Positions 7,586 through 15,681 of a DNA stretch of 15,681 nt are shown here, one piece after another. The position numbers and the translations under genes were made by a program. Numbering within the stretch: position 1 is the first letter of the stretch; each line of letters opens with the position of its first letter. This DNA is from Planctomycetota bacterium (lineage in GTDB: Bacteria > Planctomycetota > PUPC01 > JACPCR01). The notes beneath the pieces are model-generated. The model saw only the letters and a list, made by a program, of their open reading frames with translations. It was not told the DNA's origin and did not search any database. The stretch spans positions 1 to 15,681 of the forward strand of contig JASLXP010000429.1 of the NCBI GenBank assembly GCA_030740295.1, written 5' to 3'.

Positions 7586-9652
7586 ATGCTGCGTTCCATA
7601 GATCGCCTTACTCAAGTGGCCCCCGTGGGGCTCATCATTCTTACCTCAGTCTTCTTTGGGCTTCGGTCGTCGGCAGCGGAAAAGCAAGCTTACGACATCG
7701 TGGTCTACGGTGACTCATCCGGTGCCGTCGTCGCGGCCATCGCGGCGAAACGGATGGGCTGCAAAGTCGTATTGGTGAGCCCTGCGAAGTTCCTCGGCGG
7801 GATGAGCAGCAGCGGGCTGGGGGCCACGGATTTCCTAGGCAGGCGCGCGACCTTTGGCGGCATCGCATCGGAATTCTACGACGCCATCGCCGTGCAGTAC
7901 AGAAAAAAATACGTTCGGAGCTTCGAGCCACACGTCGGGCAGGAAGTGTTCAACAAGCTCATCGCGGACGCAGAGGTTGAGGCTGTCCTCGAGGAAAAAC
8001 TCGACCGTGAGAACGGCGTGAAGATGGACGGGGTGCGCATCGTCTCGATCACGACACTCAGCGGCAAGAGCTATCGCGGCAAGATGTTCATCGACGCCAC
8101 CTACGTCGGCGACCTGATGGCTGCGGCAGGTGTGACATTCACCGTCGGGCGCGAGGCCGAGAGCAAGTATGGCGAGGACATGGCGGGCGTGCGACGGGGC
8201 GACACCCACCCGCGAAAGCACTACACGCAGGGCGCCAAGGATCACTTCACGCGCAACGTAGATCCCTACGGCAGGCCCGGACATCCAGACAGTGGGCTGC
8301 TGCCGTTCATACACCAAGTCGACGGCCTGACCAACGGGCAAGGCGATCGCAGGATTCAGGCGTACAACTATCGACTGTGCCTGACCCGTGACCCGAAGCT
8401 ACGCATCCCAATCGAAAAGCCAGACAACTATCGCGAAAGCGATCATGAACTGCTGCTGCGAAACTTCGAGGCGGGCGATCACAGGTTCCCCGCATTGATC
8501 GGCAGACTATCCGGGTCGGGCAGCAAGGTTGACTGGAATCACAAACACGCGATTGGCAGCGATTACGCCGGCGCGAACTGGGATTACCCCGAGGCCGGTT
8601 ACGAGAAGCGGCGTGAAATCGAAAAGGCGCACGAACTGTACATCCGAGGTTTCCTCTGGACCCTGGCGAACAGCCCCCGTGTGCCGCAAAGGGTGCGCAA
8701 GCAGGCTGCCGAGTGGGGCTTGTGTAAGGACGAGTTTACCGACAACCGCGGATGGCCGTACATGATCTATATCCGCGAGGCGAGGAGGATGGTATCCGAT
8801 TACGTGATGACCCAGCTCGATTGCGAGGCCAAACGCATGGCGGACGACCCCGTGGGCATCGGGTCGTTCGGCATGGATTCGCACGTGGTGCAGTATTACG
8901 TGAACGAGAAGGGGCATGTCCGGCGTGATGGGACCATCTGGCGCGTGCCGCCCAAGCCATATGGGATTTCGTACCGCTCAATCGTACCGCGTAAGGGTGA
9001 GTGCGAAAACCTGTTCGTGCCGGTGTGCCTGTCAGCATCGCACGTGGCGCACGGTTCGATACGCATGGAGCCGGTTTTCATGGTACTCAGCCAGAGCGCG
9101 GCGACCGCGGCTTCGTTGGCGATCGGAGACGACGTGGCCGTGCAGGATGTAGACTACGCCAAGCTGCGGAAGCGGCTGGATACCAGCCGTCAGATCGTGC
9201 AATGGGGCAGGACGCACAAGGTCAGTCGCGCTGAGCAACTGCCGGGCATCATCGTAGACGATGTGAACGCGAATAAGACTGGAAGCTGGAAGCCCAGCAC
9301 CTTTGACCTCGGCTATGTCGGCAAGTCCTACGTGCACGATGAGAACACGGACAAAGGCGCCAAGAACATTCGCTACGAGGTAAAGCTGCCCGAGACGGGT
9401 CGGTACGAAGTGCGGATGTCTTACACGTCTCGCAGCAATCGGGCCAGCAATGTGCCCGTCACCGTGCATCACGCGGATGGTAACGCGACGGTCACCGTAA
9501 ACCAGCAACGTGGTCCGAACGCAGAACGCGGGTTTCATAAGCTCGGCGTGTTCCGCTTCAACGCAGACCAGCCCGCTGCGGTCGTTATCCACACCGCCGA
9601 TACGACTGGCTATGTCATCGCCGATGCCGTGCAGTTTCTGCCGGTGAAGTAG
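7586..9652 (+). CDS. Exported FAD-dependent oxidoreductase with golvesin-like C-terminal domain
   Basis: A 688-residue flavoprotein of the FAD_oxidored type (Pfam PF12831 group). Residues 1-31 form a Sec-like signal peptide with hydrophobic core APVGLIILTSVFFGL and likely cleavage near SSA/AE; no twin-arginine motif is present. The FAD-binding fold follows with YGDSSGAVVAAIAAKRMG (41-58, the GxSxG form of the dinucleotide motif) and FLGGMSSSGLGATD (69-82), as in relatives. Residues about 575-688 look like the beta-sandwich of golvesin/xanthan-lyase C-termini (KLPETGRYEVRMSYT), a likely carbohydrate- or surface-binding part. The substrate is unknown; relatives are annotated only as secreted FAD oxidoreductases in environmental Planctomycetes and Verrucomicrobia. 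It follows a strong terminator, so it needs its own promoter, which I could not identify. No clear Shine-Dalgarno precedes the ATG. Confidence 0.83.
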   Translation: MLRSIDRLTQVAPVGLIILTSVFFGLRSSAAEKQAYDIVVYGDSSGAVVAAIAAKRMGCKVVLVSPAKFLGGMSSSGLGATDFLGRRATFGGIASEFYDAIAVQYRKKYVRSFEPHVGQEVFNKLIADAEVEAVLEEKLDRENGVKMDGVRIVSITTLSGKSYRGKMFIDATYVGDLMAAAGVTFTVGREAESKYGEDMAGVRRGDTHPRKHYTQGAKDHFTRNVDPYGRPGHPDSGLLPFIHQVDGLTNGQGDRRIQAYNYRLCLTRDPKLRIPIEKPDNYRESDHELLLRNFEAGDHRFPALIGRLSGSGSKVDWNHKHAIGSDYAGANWDYPEAGYEKRREIEKAHELYIRGFLWTLANSPRVPQRVRKQAAEWGLCKDEFTDNRGWPYMIYIREARRMVSDYVMTQLDCEAKRMADDPVGIGSFGMDSHVVQYYVNEKGHVRRDGTIWRVPPKPYGISYRSIVPRKGECENLFVPVCLSASHVAHGSIRMEPVFMVLSQSAATAASLAIGDDVAVQDVDYAKLRKRLDTSRQIVQWGRTHKVSRAEQLPGIIVDDVNANKTGSWKPSTFDLGYVGKSYVHDENTDKGAKNIRYEVKLPETGRYEVRMSYTSRSNRASNVPVTVHHADGNATVTVNQQRGPNAERGFHKLGVFRFNADQPAAVVIHTADTTGYVIADAVQFLPVK

Positions 9653-9724
9653 CAAATCAGAATGGCTGAGCGGGAGCCCTGGCTTTGGTTCGTCTGCCGT
9701 GAGTTGCAGATATCAAGCCGCCGA

Positions 9725-9753
9725 TTGAACTCGTTGGAACCCGCTGATATAAT
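9725..9753 (+). promoter_or_regulatory. Near-consensus sigma-70-type promoter for the bamD-lptE-ftsH operon
   Basis: TTGAAC (9725-9730) and a perfect TATAAT (9748-9753) are exactly 17 bases apart. Transcription should begin near 9760, leaving a leader of about 36 bases before the ATG at 9796. It is the only promoter in the window that matches the consensus this well, and it sits directly before the envelope operon. Confidence 0.8.
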
Positions 9754-9795
9754 CCGCCCCTTCACGCAAGTGCTTATATTGGAGATATTAACGTC

Positions 9796-10743
9796 ATGAA
9801 GAAAAGCCTCCTCGCAACGTTGATCCTTGCCTTTGGATTTCATACTCCCAGCGAGGCCAAGTGGATCTGGAACAAAGATACCGGTTTCTACAATCCCAAG
9901 TATGCGGTGAAAGAAAGTGCCGAGGCCCAGTTCAAGTATGCGATGAGCTTCTTCGAAAAGAAGAGGTTCGAACACTCACGCAAGCTCTTCAAGCGGCTCA
10001 TTCAGTTCTTTCCGGATTCAAAACTGAACGCAGAGTCGCAATACATGATTGCCGAATGCTATCACGAGGATCAGGACTATTGGCAGGCATATAAGGAGTA
10101 CCAGGTTCTGGTGAAAGAATATCCGCGCCACGAACGCATCCAGGACGTCATCAAGAAGCAATATGAAATCGGCCGGCTCCTCTGCAACGGCACAAAACGC
10201 AAATGGATGGGCATCAAAATAAAGGCCGAGGAAAAGGGAATGGAAGTGCTTGAAAACGTCGTCCTCCTCGATAGCTGGGACGAGCTTGCAGACGACGCGC
10301 TGTTTGAGATCGGCAAGTGCCAGTATCGAAAGAAACAGTACGAATCGGCGGATAAGACATTCGCCAAGCTTGTGCAGGATTACCCTTCGAGCGAGCATGT
10401 CGAAAAGGCACAATACCTGAAGGCACGCTGTTCGTATGACAGGATTCAGGGTCTCGAATACGCACCGGATCTGCCTGCGAAAGCGAAACGGGATTTTGAA
10501 ATTCTGGCGGAAGATTATCCACAAGCGAAAGTCACTGCAGACGCTGAAACAAAGATCAATCAGATGGCAGAAGAAAGCGCCAAGAGTGATTTTGAAAAAG
10601 CCCATTACTATCTCAAGAACAATAAGTACGCGGCAGCCGCCATCTATATTCGTTCGGTCGCGAGAAAGTATCCGAACACCGAGACTGGTAAGAAAGCGGC
10701 CCGGATCTGGAAGGTGCTCGAGTCACTGGAGCAGCCCAAGTGA
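9796..10743 (+). CDS. bamD: BamD-like outer membrane assembly TPR protein
   Basis: A 315-residue exported TPR protein resembling BamD (YfiO), the partner of BamA that helps insert beta-barrel proteins in the outer membrane. Residues 1-21 are a signal peptide, probably cut after SEA. TPR-type hairpins follow, for example AMSFFEKKRFEHSRKLFKRL with the typical QFFPDSKLNAESQY, then KYPNTETGKKA near the end. BamD is normally a lipoprotein, but no lipobox cysteine is present here, so this copy may be soluble in the periplasm. It is somewhat longer than E. coli BamD. GGAG lies 11 bases before the ATG, and a near-consensus promoter stands upstream. It overlaps the lptE-like gene by 4 bases. It could also be a general YbgF/BamD-type TPR protein, but the neighbouring LPS-assembly gene favours BamD. 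Confidence 0.68.
   Translation: MKKSLLATLILAFGFHTPSEAKWIWNKDTGFYNPKYAVKESAEAQFKYAMSFFEKKRFEHSRKLFKRLIQFFPDSKLNAESQYMIAECYHEDQDYWQAYKEYQVLVKEYPRHERIQDVIKKQYEIGRLLCNGTKRKWMGIKIKAEEKGMEVLENVVLLDSWDELADDALFEIGKCQYRKKQYESADKTFAKLVQDYPSSEHVEKAQYLKARCSYDRIQGLEYAPDLPAKAKRDFEILAEDYPQAKVTADAETKINQMAEESAKSDFEKAHYYLKNNKYAAAAIYIRSVARKYPNTETGKKAARIWKVLESLEQPK
10728..10731 (+). promoter_or_regulatory. Ribosome site supporting the GTG start of lptE
   Basis: GGAG lies 8 bases before the GTG at 10740, inside the last codons of the bamD-like gene. It supports the GTG that overlaps the bamD stop (GTGA) as the true start. Confidence 0.6.
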
Positions 10744-11288
10744 GATCTGCCTGCCTGGTGGCGCGGGCGTTGCGCCACCTCCCCTTTCATCGTTGGTTCA
10801 CAGCCAGACATTTGCCTGCGTTCGTTTTCGTTGCGCTTGCCGGGTGCGGTTACTCCTCCAAATCTCGCTTGCCGGAAGGCATTAACACGATTGCTGTTCC
10901 GATTTTCAGGAATCAGACTTTCCGCCGTGAGATCGAGTTGGAGCTTGCCCAGGCCCTCCGCAAAGAGATTCTCGCTAAAACGGATCTCAAACTTGTGGAC
11001 CTGAATTCAAACATCGCTCACAGCGCTCTCGAGGGCGAGATCATCGATTTTGAGCTTCTGCGACTCAGAGAAGACAAGGATGATGAAGCCGTAGAATATC
11101 GCGTGAACCTTGTCGTCGATGTAAAGTTTCACAACCTTAGAACTGGTGAAGTCATTTATTCAGTCAAGAATCTGGCGCGCAACGCTGAGTTTCTGGTCTC
11201 CAAAGGTGAAGGGATCGCCAAGGCCAGAGAGGAAGCTGTGCGTGAGCTCTCGAGAGAAATCGTGAGCCAGGTCTTACACCGCTGGTAA
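10740..11288 (+). CDS. lptE: LptE-family LPS-assembly lipoprotein
   Basis: A 182-residue protein with a lipoprotein signal peptide: hydrophobic PAFVFVALAGC with lipobox LAGC and acylated Cys36. The sequence just after (CGYSS, then LPEGINTIAVPIFRNQTF) is the hallmark of LptE, which sits in the LptD barrel at the outer membrane and helps pass LPS to the cell surface. The remainder (alternating strands, then KAREEAVRELSREIVSQVL as the C-terminal helix) fits the family and length. The start is a GTG overlapping the bamD stop by 4 bases and served by a GGAG site. No lptD is in the window. ftsH follows after 10 bases, so the three genes form one operon. The n-region of the signal is unusually long (about 25 residues), so a start a few codons later is possible. 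Confidence 0.78.
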   Translation: MRSACLVARALRHLPFHRWFTARHLPAFVFVALAGCGYSSKSRLPEGINTIAVPIFRNQTFRREIELELAQALRKEILAKTDLKLVDLNSNIAHSALEGEIIDFELLRLREDKDDEAVEYRVNLVVDVKFHNLRTGEVIYSVKNLARNAEFLVSKGEGIAKAREEAVRELSREIVSQVLHRW

Positions 11289-11298
11289 ACTCATCCAC

Positions 11299-13527
11299 AT
11301 GTCTGATCAGAACCCAAAGAGCAACAAGAAACCTTCCGGCGATAAAGGGCAGGGCATGAAGCCCGGCAAAGTCCTCATCATGTGGATTGCGGCCTTCATC
11401 CTGATCATGGTCATGCTCAAGCTGGTCAGCGAAGGCAAGCCGTCATTGCTCAAAGGCAAGAGGACCCTTCAACTGAATGAATTCTGGGCGCTGCTGAACA
11501 ACAACCAGATAAAACGGCTCACCTTCAACGGTCCCGTCGAAGGCGAAGCAGAGGTGCAGATGTGGATCGAAAAGACCAATGCAGATAACGAACAGAAGAA
11601 CTACATTTTGCTGATGGAAGAGACTGACCGGCAGATGATAGTCATTCCTCTGGATAGCTCGGGAGACGAGATCAGGCAGCTCCCGCTTGCCATGAAGGGG
11701 GAATTGCAGAAAGAGCCATACCAGGCGCGGGTGCTCTTTCTGGAGGGCTACTTGAATGACAACCTCGAACGGATCAGGGGACGCCTTGGGCCAAACAATT
11801 TCGTCTACAATCCGAGGCCGTTCCCATATAAACAGGTGCTCTTCAGCCTCGCGCCCTGGATTTTATTTTTCATCATCATCTGGTTTCTCGTTCTGCGCCA
11901 AATGCGTTCTCCCGGCGGGTCGAGTGTGCTCTCATTCGGAAAGAGCCGCGCGCGCATGGCCAACAAGACCGGCCAGAACGTCACATTCGACGATGTCGCC
12001 GGCATCAATGAAGCCAAAGAAGAGGTGCGGGAGATTATCGAATTTCTCAGGAACCCGGAGAAGTTCCAGAGGCTCGGTGGGCGTATTCCACGGGGCATTT
12101 TGCTGGTCGGCTCACCCGGCACCGGCAAGACACTGCTCGCCAAAGCCATCGCCGGCGAAGCGGACGTTCCCTTTTTCAGTATCAGCGGCTCTGACTTTGT
12201 AGAGATGTTCGTTGGTATAGGCGCATCGAGAGTGCGCGATCTTTTCCGGCAGGCCAAGGAAAACTCCCCCTGCATGATTTTCCTCGACGAAGTCGACGCG
12301 GTGGGACGCCGCCGCGGCGCGGGCCTGGGCGGAGGACATGATGAGCGCGAGCAGACCCTTAATGCCATCCTTGTCGAAATGGACGGTTTCGAAACGGATT
12401 CCGGGGTCATCCTTATCGCATCCACCAACCGGCCGGACGTGCTCGATCCCGCGCTCCTCAGGCCGGGACGCTTTGACCGGCAGGTCGTAGTCGATCTTCC
12501 CGACGTCAAAGGGCGGGAAGCCATTTTGAAAGTCCACGCCCGCGACAAAAAACTTTCTCCGGACGTCGATCTGGCCAAGGTCGCCAAGTCGACACCTTTT
12601 TTCTCCGGAGCGGACCTCGAAAACCTGATGAACGAAGGCGCGCTCCTGGCAGCCATGAAAGACCAGAATGCCATATATCCCAAGGACCTCGAAGAAGCCC
12701 GCGACAAGGTGCAATACGGACGGGAAAAGAAGAGCCGTCTGCTGCACGAAGAAGAAAAGAAAGTCAGCGCGTACCACGAGACCGGTCATGCTCTTGTCGC
12801 TCTGTTGACGCCCGGCTCAGATCCTTTGCACAAAGTCACCATCATCCCTCGCGGCATGGCTCTCGGCGCGACGCATTTCATCCCGGAGCGCGATCATCAA
12901 CTGATGTCTCGCAAGAAGATCCTCGGTGACCTCCGAGTTTTGCTGGCGGGGCGAGCCGCTGAAGAACTCTTCCTCGACGATATCACATCCGGCGCCCAGA
13001 ATGATTTCGAGCGCGCCACCGAGCTGGCCCGCCTGATGATCTGCAAGTGGGGAATGAGCAAGAGCCTCGGCCCAGTCTCTTACAGTGAAAACGAAGACAA
13101 CGTATTCCTTGGCCGCGATATCACCCGGGTCAAGTCTGTCAGCGAGGAAACCGCCATCGCTATAGACAAGGAAATCAAGGAACTGCTGGAGCGCGGCTAT
13201 GAAGAGGCCAAGGAACTTCTCGGTCAGCGCCGGGAGGAGGTCGAAGCCATCACCCAGGGCCTTTTCAAATATGAAACCCTGGACGCCGAGGAAGTCCAGG
13301 CACTGATGCGAGGTGAAGAGCTCAACCGGCCGGATGACGACTTCGATCCCGCCGCCCTATCCGACCAGGCCGAATCAGAAGACACGGAAACAGAATCTTC
13401 TGAAGACATTAATACAGAGTCAGAAGAGATGGATGAATCGGATTCTTCAGATGAGGAAACACCATCCGAACCTGCGGAGGCCACAGCAGACAGCGTTGCC
13501 GGAAACGAGGAAACTAAGAGCGACTGA
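11299..13527 (+). CDS. ftsH: ATP-dependent zinc metalloprotease FtsH
   Basis: A 742-residue membrane-anchored AAA+ protease that unfolds and degrades membrane and short-lived cytoplasmic proteins as a hexamer. Two membrane segments (about 25-42 and 180-200) enclose a periplasmic domain. The AAA+ part has Walker A GSPGTGKT (271-278), pore loop Phe304-Val305-Gly306, Walker B with Asp330-Glu331, and arginine fingers Arg391 and Arg394 in RPGRFDR. The protease part has the zinc motif HETGH (493-497) and third ligand Asp569. All key residues are intact. The last 60 or so residues are a strongly acidic Ser/Glu/Asp/Thr-rich tail, longer than in E. coli. In E. coli FtsH sets LPS levels by degrading LpxC; its place after lptE may reflect a related link. 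It lies 10 bases after lptE without a clear Shine-Dalgarno. Confidence 0.97.
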   Translation: MSDQNPKSNKKPSGDKGQGMKPGKVLIMWIAAFILIMVMLKLVSEGKPSLLKGKRTLQLNEFWALLNNNQIKRLTFNGPVEGEAEVQMWIEKTNADNEQKNYILLMEETDRQMIVIPLDSSGDEIRQLPLAMKGELQKEPYQARVLFLEGYLNDNLERIRGRLGPNNFVYNPRPFPYKQVLFSLAPWILFFIIIWFLVLRQMRSPGGSSVLSFGKSRARMANKTGQNVTFDDVAGINEAKEEVREIIEFLRNPEKFQRLGGRIPRGILLVGSPGTGKTLLAKAIAGEADVPFFSISGSDFVEMFVGIGASRVRDLFRQAKENSPCMIFLDEVDAVGRRRGAGLGGGHDEREQTLNAILVEMDGFETDSGVILIASTNRPDVLDPALLRPGRFDRQVVVDLPDVKGREAILKVHARDKKLSPDVDLAKVAKSTPFFSGADLENLMNEGALLAAMKDQNAIYPKDLEEARDKVQYGREKKSRLLHEEEKKVSAYHETGHALVALLTPGSDPLHKVTIIPRGMALGATHFIPERDHQLMSRKKILGDLRVLLAGRAAEELFLDDITSGAQNDFERATELARLMICKWGMSKSLGPVSYSENEDNVFLGRDITRVKSVSEETAIAIDKEIKELLERGYEEAKELLGQRREEVEAITQGLFKYETLDAEEVQALMRGEELNRPDDDFDPAALSDQAESEDTETESSEDINTESEEMDESDSSDEETPSEPAEATADSVAGNEETKSD

Positions 13528-13592
13528 GCCACTTGCGCTTCGCCTTTAACGGGATGCCAATCCGTGTCTTCACTTGACCAGGAGCCATTCAG

Positions 13593-14921
13593 ATGACTCC
13601 CAATCATCTCCAGGTCGGCGTCGGCAGAACTGACATCACTCCGCCGCTCGGCACCCTGCTGATGGGTTACCCCACCCCGGACCGTGCGGCAGAATCTGTC
13701 CGGGACCCTCTCCATGCAACCGCGCTGGCTTTCGAGTACGCCGGCGTAACGGCAGTCATCCTCAGCCTCGACGTCGCGATCGTCGAAGACGAGCATGTTG
13801 CTGCGATCCGGAACGGCATCCAGGACAAGACAGGCGTGCAGCCCGGCCACATTACCGTGTGCGCGATCCAGACGCACAGCGCCCCCCGCACCCAGGAGGT
13901 CTGGGGATGGTGTGAACTCGATGGCGAATACATCGACAACACCATGGTTCCTGGTGCCATATCCGCCGCGACAGATGCCCACAACGCAAAAGTGCCGGCC
14001 CGGGTCGGAATCGCCACCACCCGGAGCGATGTTGGAATCAATCGACGACCGATCCGTGCAGACCACGGCATCGCCCTCGGCCAGAGCCGATGGGGTTACT
14101 ACGATCCCGAAATGACAGTATTGCGTTTCGAATCTGTGGAAGGGACACTGGCCACTGTCGTCCATTACGGTGCCCACCCGACCGTTCTCGGATCGTGGAG
14201 TCGCGCCATTTCCCGCGATTGGCCTTGCATCATGATCGATGGCATCGAACGCTATTCGGGTGCGCCCGCGCTTTTCATCAACGGCGCGGTTGGGGACATC
14301 GCCCCACGCTCGCAAAGTCTCGGGGCCACCGGCCAGGACGAAGACCACCTGTTGGAAGTCGGCCACACCGCGCTGCGAGACGCCATGAAAGCATGGCGTT
14401 CCATCAGAGATCTGCGCGACATCAACATGAGCGTCAGCACCGGAAACTACGAACTCACCTACAGACCACTGCCGCCGCTGCAAGAAGCCAAGACGGAGCA
14501 ACGCAATGCCGAGCCTGACAAAGGCAAATACGGCAGGGGCATGGCCGAGTACAAATACTGGTCCGCGGTCATCGAAGCCCACAAGGCCGCGCCTCGGTCC
14601 GGCCGTCCATTTCTTCAGACCATCACCCAGCTCGGCCCCGTTGCCATCGTCCCATTCCCTGGTGAGCCCTTCGCTGAGACTGTCCTCCGCATGCGTGACG
14701 TCAGCCCTTTTCAGCACACTCTGTGCGCCAGCACTTCCTGCGGCAACAACGCCTACCTCTGCCCAAGGGAAGCGTACGCCCGGGGCGGGTACGAAGCATG
14801 GGTTGGCCGTGCCCTCGGCGCCTACCTCCTGGCCGAGAACATCGATGACATCCTCGTGCAGGAAAACCTCAGCCTGCTCGAACAGGCATTCACACATGCC
14901 TACCCGGCACTACCTGCTTAG
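13593..14921 (+). CDS. Neutral/alkaline ceramidase-superfamily protein, nucleophile serine missing
   Basis: A 442-residue protein related to the N-terminal domain of neutral/alkaline ceramidases (Pfam PF04734 group). The start VGVGRTDITPPLG is the family's standard opening. Likely zinc ligands are present: His95 in QTHSAPR, His195 in HYGAHPT, Glu358 in PFPGEPF and a tyrosine in the block NNAYLCPREAY (386-396). In true ceramidases the nucleophile is the serine of GDVSP; here the motif reads GDIAP (234-238), with Ala237 in that place. The protein also lacks a signal peptide and the C-terminal domain, so it is probably a cytoplasmic hydrolase with another substrate. AGGAG 8 bases before the ATG supports the start. 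It lies 65 bases after ftsH, so read-through is possible but not shown. Ceramidase activity should not be assumed. Confidence 0.8.
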   Translation: MTPNHLQVGVGRTDITPPLGTLLMGYPTPDRAAESVRDPLHATALAFEYAGVTAVILSLDVAIVEDEHVAAIRNGIQDKTGVQPGHITVCAIQTHSAPRTQEVWGWCELDGEYIDNTMVPGAISAATDAHNAKVPARVGIATTRSDVGINRRPIRADHGIALGQSRWGYYDPEMTVLRFESVEGTLATVVHYGAHPTVLGSWSRAISRDWPCIMIDGIERYSGAPALFINGAVGDIAPRSQSLGATGQDEDHLLEVGHTALRDAMKAWRSIRDLRDINMSVSTGNYELTYRPLPPLQEAKTEQRNAEPDKGKYGRGMAEYKYWSAVIEAHKAAPRSGRPFLQTITQLGPVAIVPFPGEPFAETVLRMRDVSPFQHTLCASTSCGNNAYLCPREAYARGGYEAWVGRALGAYLLAENIDDILVQENLSLLEQAFTHAYPALPA

Positions 14922-14978
14922 CGGCACTTCCGGAATAAACGAATCAGCATCTCCGGCTGAATGTGTTTTGCCTGCACT

Positions 14979-15680
14979 TTATGACCGGTGGCGAAGTTCT
15001 TCTGCCGCCTCGCACATTACCTTGAGCTTCTTGTAAGCCGTGTCCAAATTCCTGGGGCTGTGCGCACTGGTGGCAAAACCGCAGTCCGGGTTGAGAACGA
15101 TCCGTTCCGGGGCAACAAACTGCATCGCCTGTTGTGCCCTCTCAAGCACCGTTTCCACACCCTCCGCTTCAGGCGAGGTGGGATCGATCACGCCTACGCC
15201 AAGGATCTTGTCTGCTGGAAACTGGGCCAGCTTGTCAAATCCTCCCGAGGCCGGAGAATTGAACTCCATGGCAAACCGGTGCGCATGGATACGGTGAACG
15301 GCCTCCATCAGAACTGATTCGTCCGGACTGCGGTCAGCCGCCACGCCATGGGAATGGCAAAGATGAACGCTGATGAAAACCTCGTCCAGGCCGTCGATAA
15401 CCTGGTTCACCGTCCGGATGGCGAGCTCAACTCCTGCCTCAATCTCAGCAGGAGTATTCAGGTGGTAGAGCTCCGGGTTGGAAAGCCACGCCTGCCACGG
15501 CTCATCAATCTGAATCGCATCCACCCCCAGCCTTGCCAGCGAAAGGACCTCTTCCCGTAGAATATCGGCGCAGTCCATCACAAAAGAATCCCGGTCAGGA
15601 TACGCTGACCGGGAAAGCTCGGGGTGCCAGAGATGTCGACCCACTGTGAATGGGGAGGGCAAGGGTACGAGAATTCTCCC
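14979..15680 (-). CDS. MetE C-terminal-domain (methionine synthase-like) protein, 5' partial
   Basis: The frame stays open to the right edge, with visible residues GRILVPLPSPFTVG before any sensible start; a TTG at 15662 is only an internal codon. Residues below count from it. The sequence matches the catalytic barrel of cobalamin-independent methionine synthase (PF01717 type): IQIDEP (50-55), then zinc ligands His100 and Cys102 (HLCHSHG), Glu133 and Cys194 (NPDCGFAT). It should bind zinc and transfer a methyl group to a thiol such as homocysteine. It probably lacks the N-terminal half of full MetE, as in the short MetE-like proteins of archaea and many bacteria, whose methyl donor differs; the part outside the window decides this. 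It converges on the ceramidase-family gene with 57 bases between, in which I see no terminator. Confidence 0.83.
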   Translation of the reverse strand, partial: GRILVPLPSPFTVGRHLWHPELSRSAYPDRDSFVMDCADILREEVLSLARLGVDAIQIDEPWQAWLSNPELYHLNTPAEIEAGVELAIRTVNQVIDGLDEVFISVHLCHSHGVAADRSPDESVLMEAVHRIHAHRFAMEFNSPASGGFDKLAQFPADKILGVGVIDPTSPEAEGVETVLERAQQAMQFVAPERIVLNPDCGFATSAHSPRNLDTAYKKLKVMCEAAEELRHRS

Positions 15681-15681
15681 T

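Noticed and set aside
9655..9720. Possible terminator after the FAD oxidoreductase (GGCT...AGCC)
   Set aside because: The stem has only 4 base pairs and no T run follows at the right distance.
11805..12707. Open frame of 300 codons on the minus strand opposite ftsH
   Set aside because: Lies wholly within the conserved AAA+ region of FtsH and its translation shows no protein character.
13224..14897. Open frame of 557 codons on the minus strand opposite the ftsH tail and the ceramidase-family gene
   Set aside because: The plus-strand genes there have clear family motifs. The antisense product has no domain, and its Ser-rich part is only the mirror of the acidic FtsH tail.
14922..14978. Possible bidirectional terminator between the two convergent genes
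   Set aside because: Only a short TTCCGGAA palindrome is present, with no loop or T run.
1..15681. CRISPR array, tRNA, rRNA, insertion sequence, integrase or toxin-antitoxin system
   Set aside because: I found no regular direct repeats, cloverleaf sequences, terminal inverted repeats or relevant protein motifs by reading both strands.

Overview
The window looks like chromosomal DNA of a Gram-negative bacterium with an LPS outer membrane, at moderate GC. A BamD-like gene, an LptE-type lipoprotein gene and ftsH lie in one operon, which argues for a diderm with outer-membrane protein and LPS assembly machinery. The other genes (DUF5060-type glycoside hydrolase, secreted FAD oxidoreductase with a golvesin-like tail, ceramidase-family protein, stand-alone MetE-type protein, several secreted TPR proteins) resemble the gene content of the Planctomycetes-Verrucomicrobia-Lentisphaerae superphylum and related environmental lineages. 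That placement is inference from gene content only. I see no rRNA, tRNA, CRISPR array, transposase or integrase.

Layout. (1) Bases 2-4056, plus strand: a large multidomain glycoside hydrolase cut by the left edge, a small FHA-domain protein and a D-2-hydroxyacid dehydrogenase, tightly packed and probably co-transcribed. (2) Bases 4053-6204, minus strand: two exported TPR proteins joined by an 8-base overlap; the second one's stop codon overlaps the dehydrogenase stop tail to tail. (3) Bases 6205-6415: a divergent control region with short inverted repeats. (4) Bases 6416-7477: a medium-chain dehydrogenase without the structural-zinc cysteines, closed by a strong intrinsic terminator. (5) Bases 7586-9652: an exported FAD-dependent oxidoreductase. 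(6) Bases 9725-13527: a near-consensus sigma-70-type promoter followed by the bamD-like, lptE and ftsH genes. (7) Bases 13593-14921: a cytoplasmic ceramidase-superfamily protein that keeps the zinc ligands but lacks the nucleophilic serine. (8) Bases 14979-15680, minus strand: a MetE C-terminal-domain protein cut by the right edge.

The window joins an envelope-biogenesis operon to several catabolic or secreted-enzyme genes. I did not find a clearly new defence, mobile or biosynthetic system. The most worthwhile leads are the bamD-lptE-ftsH linkage (outer-membrane assembly next to a protease that controls LPS synthesis in other bacteria), the serine-less ceramidase homologue, the dehydrogenase without structural zinc, and the coupled pair of exported TPR proteins. 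Coding strands of the main genes leave no intergenic gap above about 210 bases.
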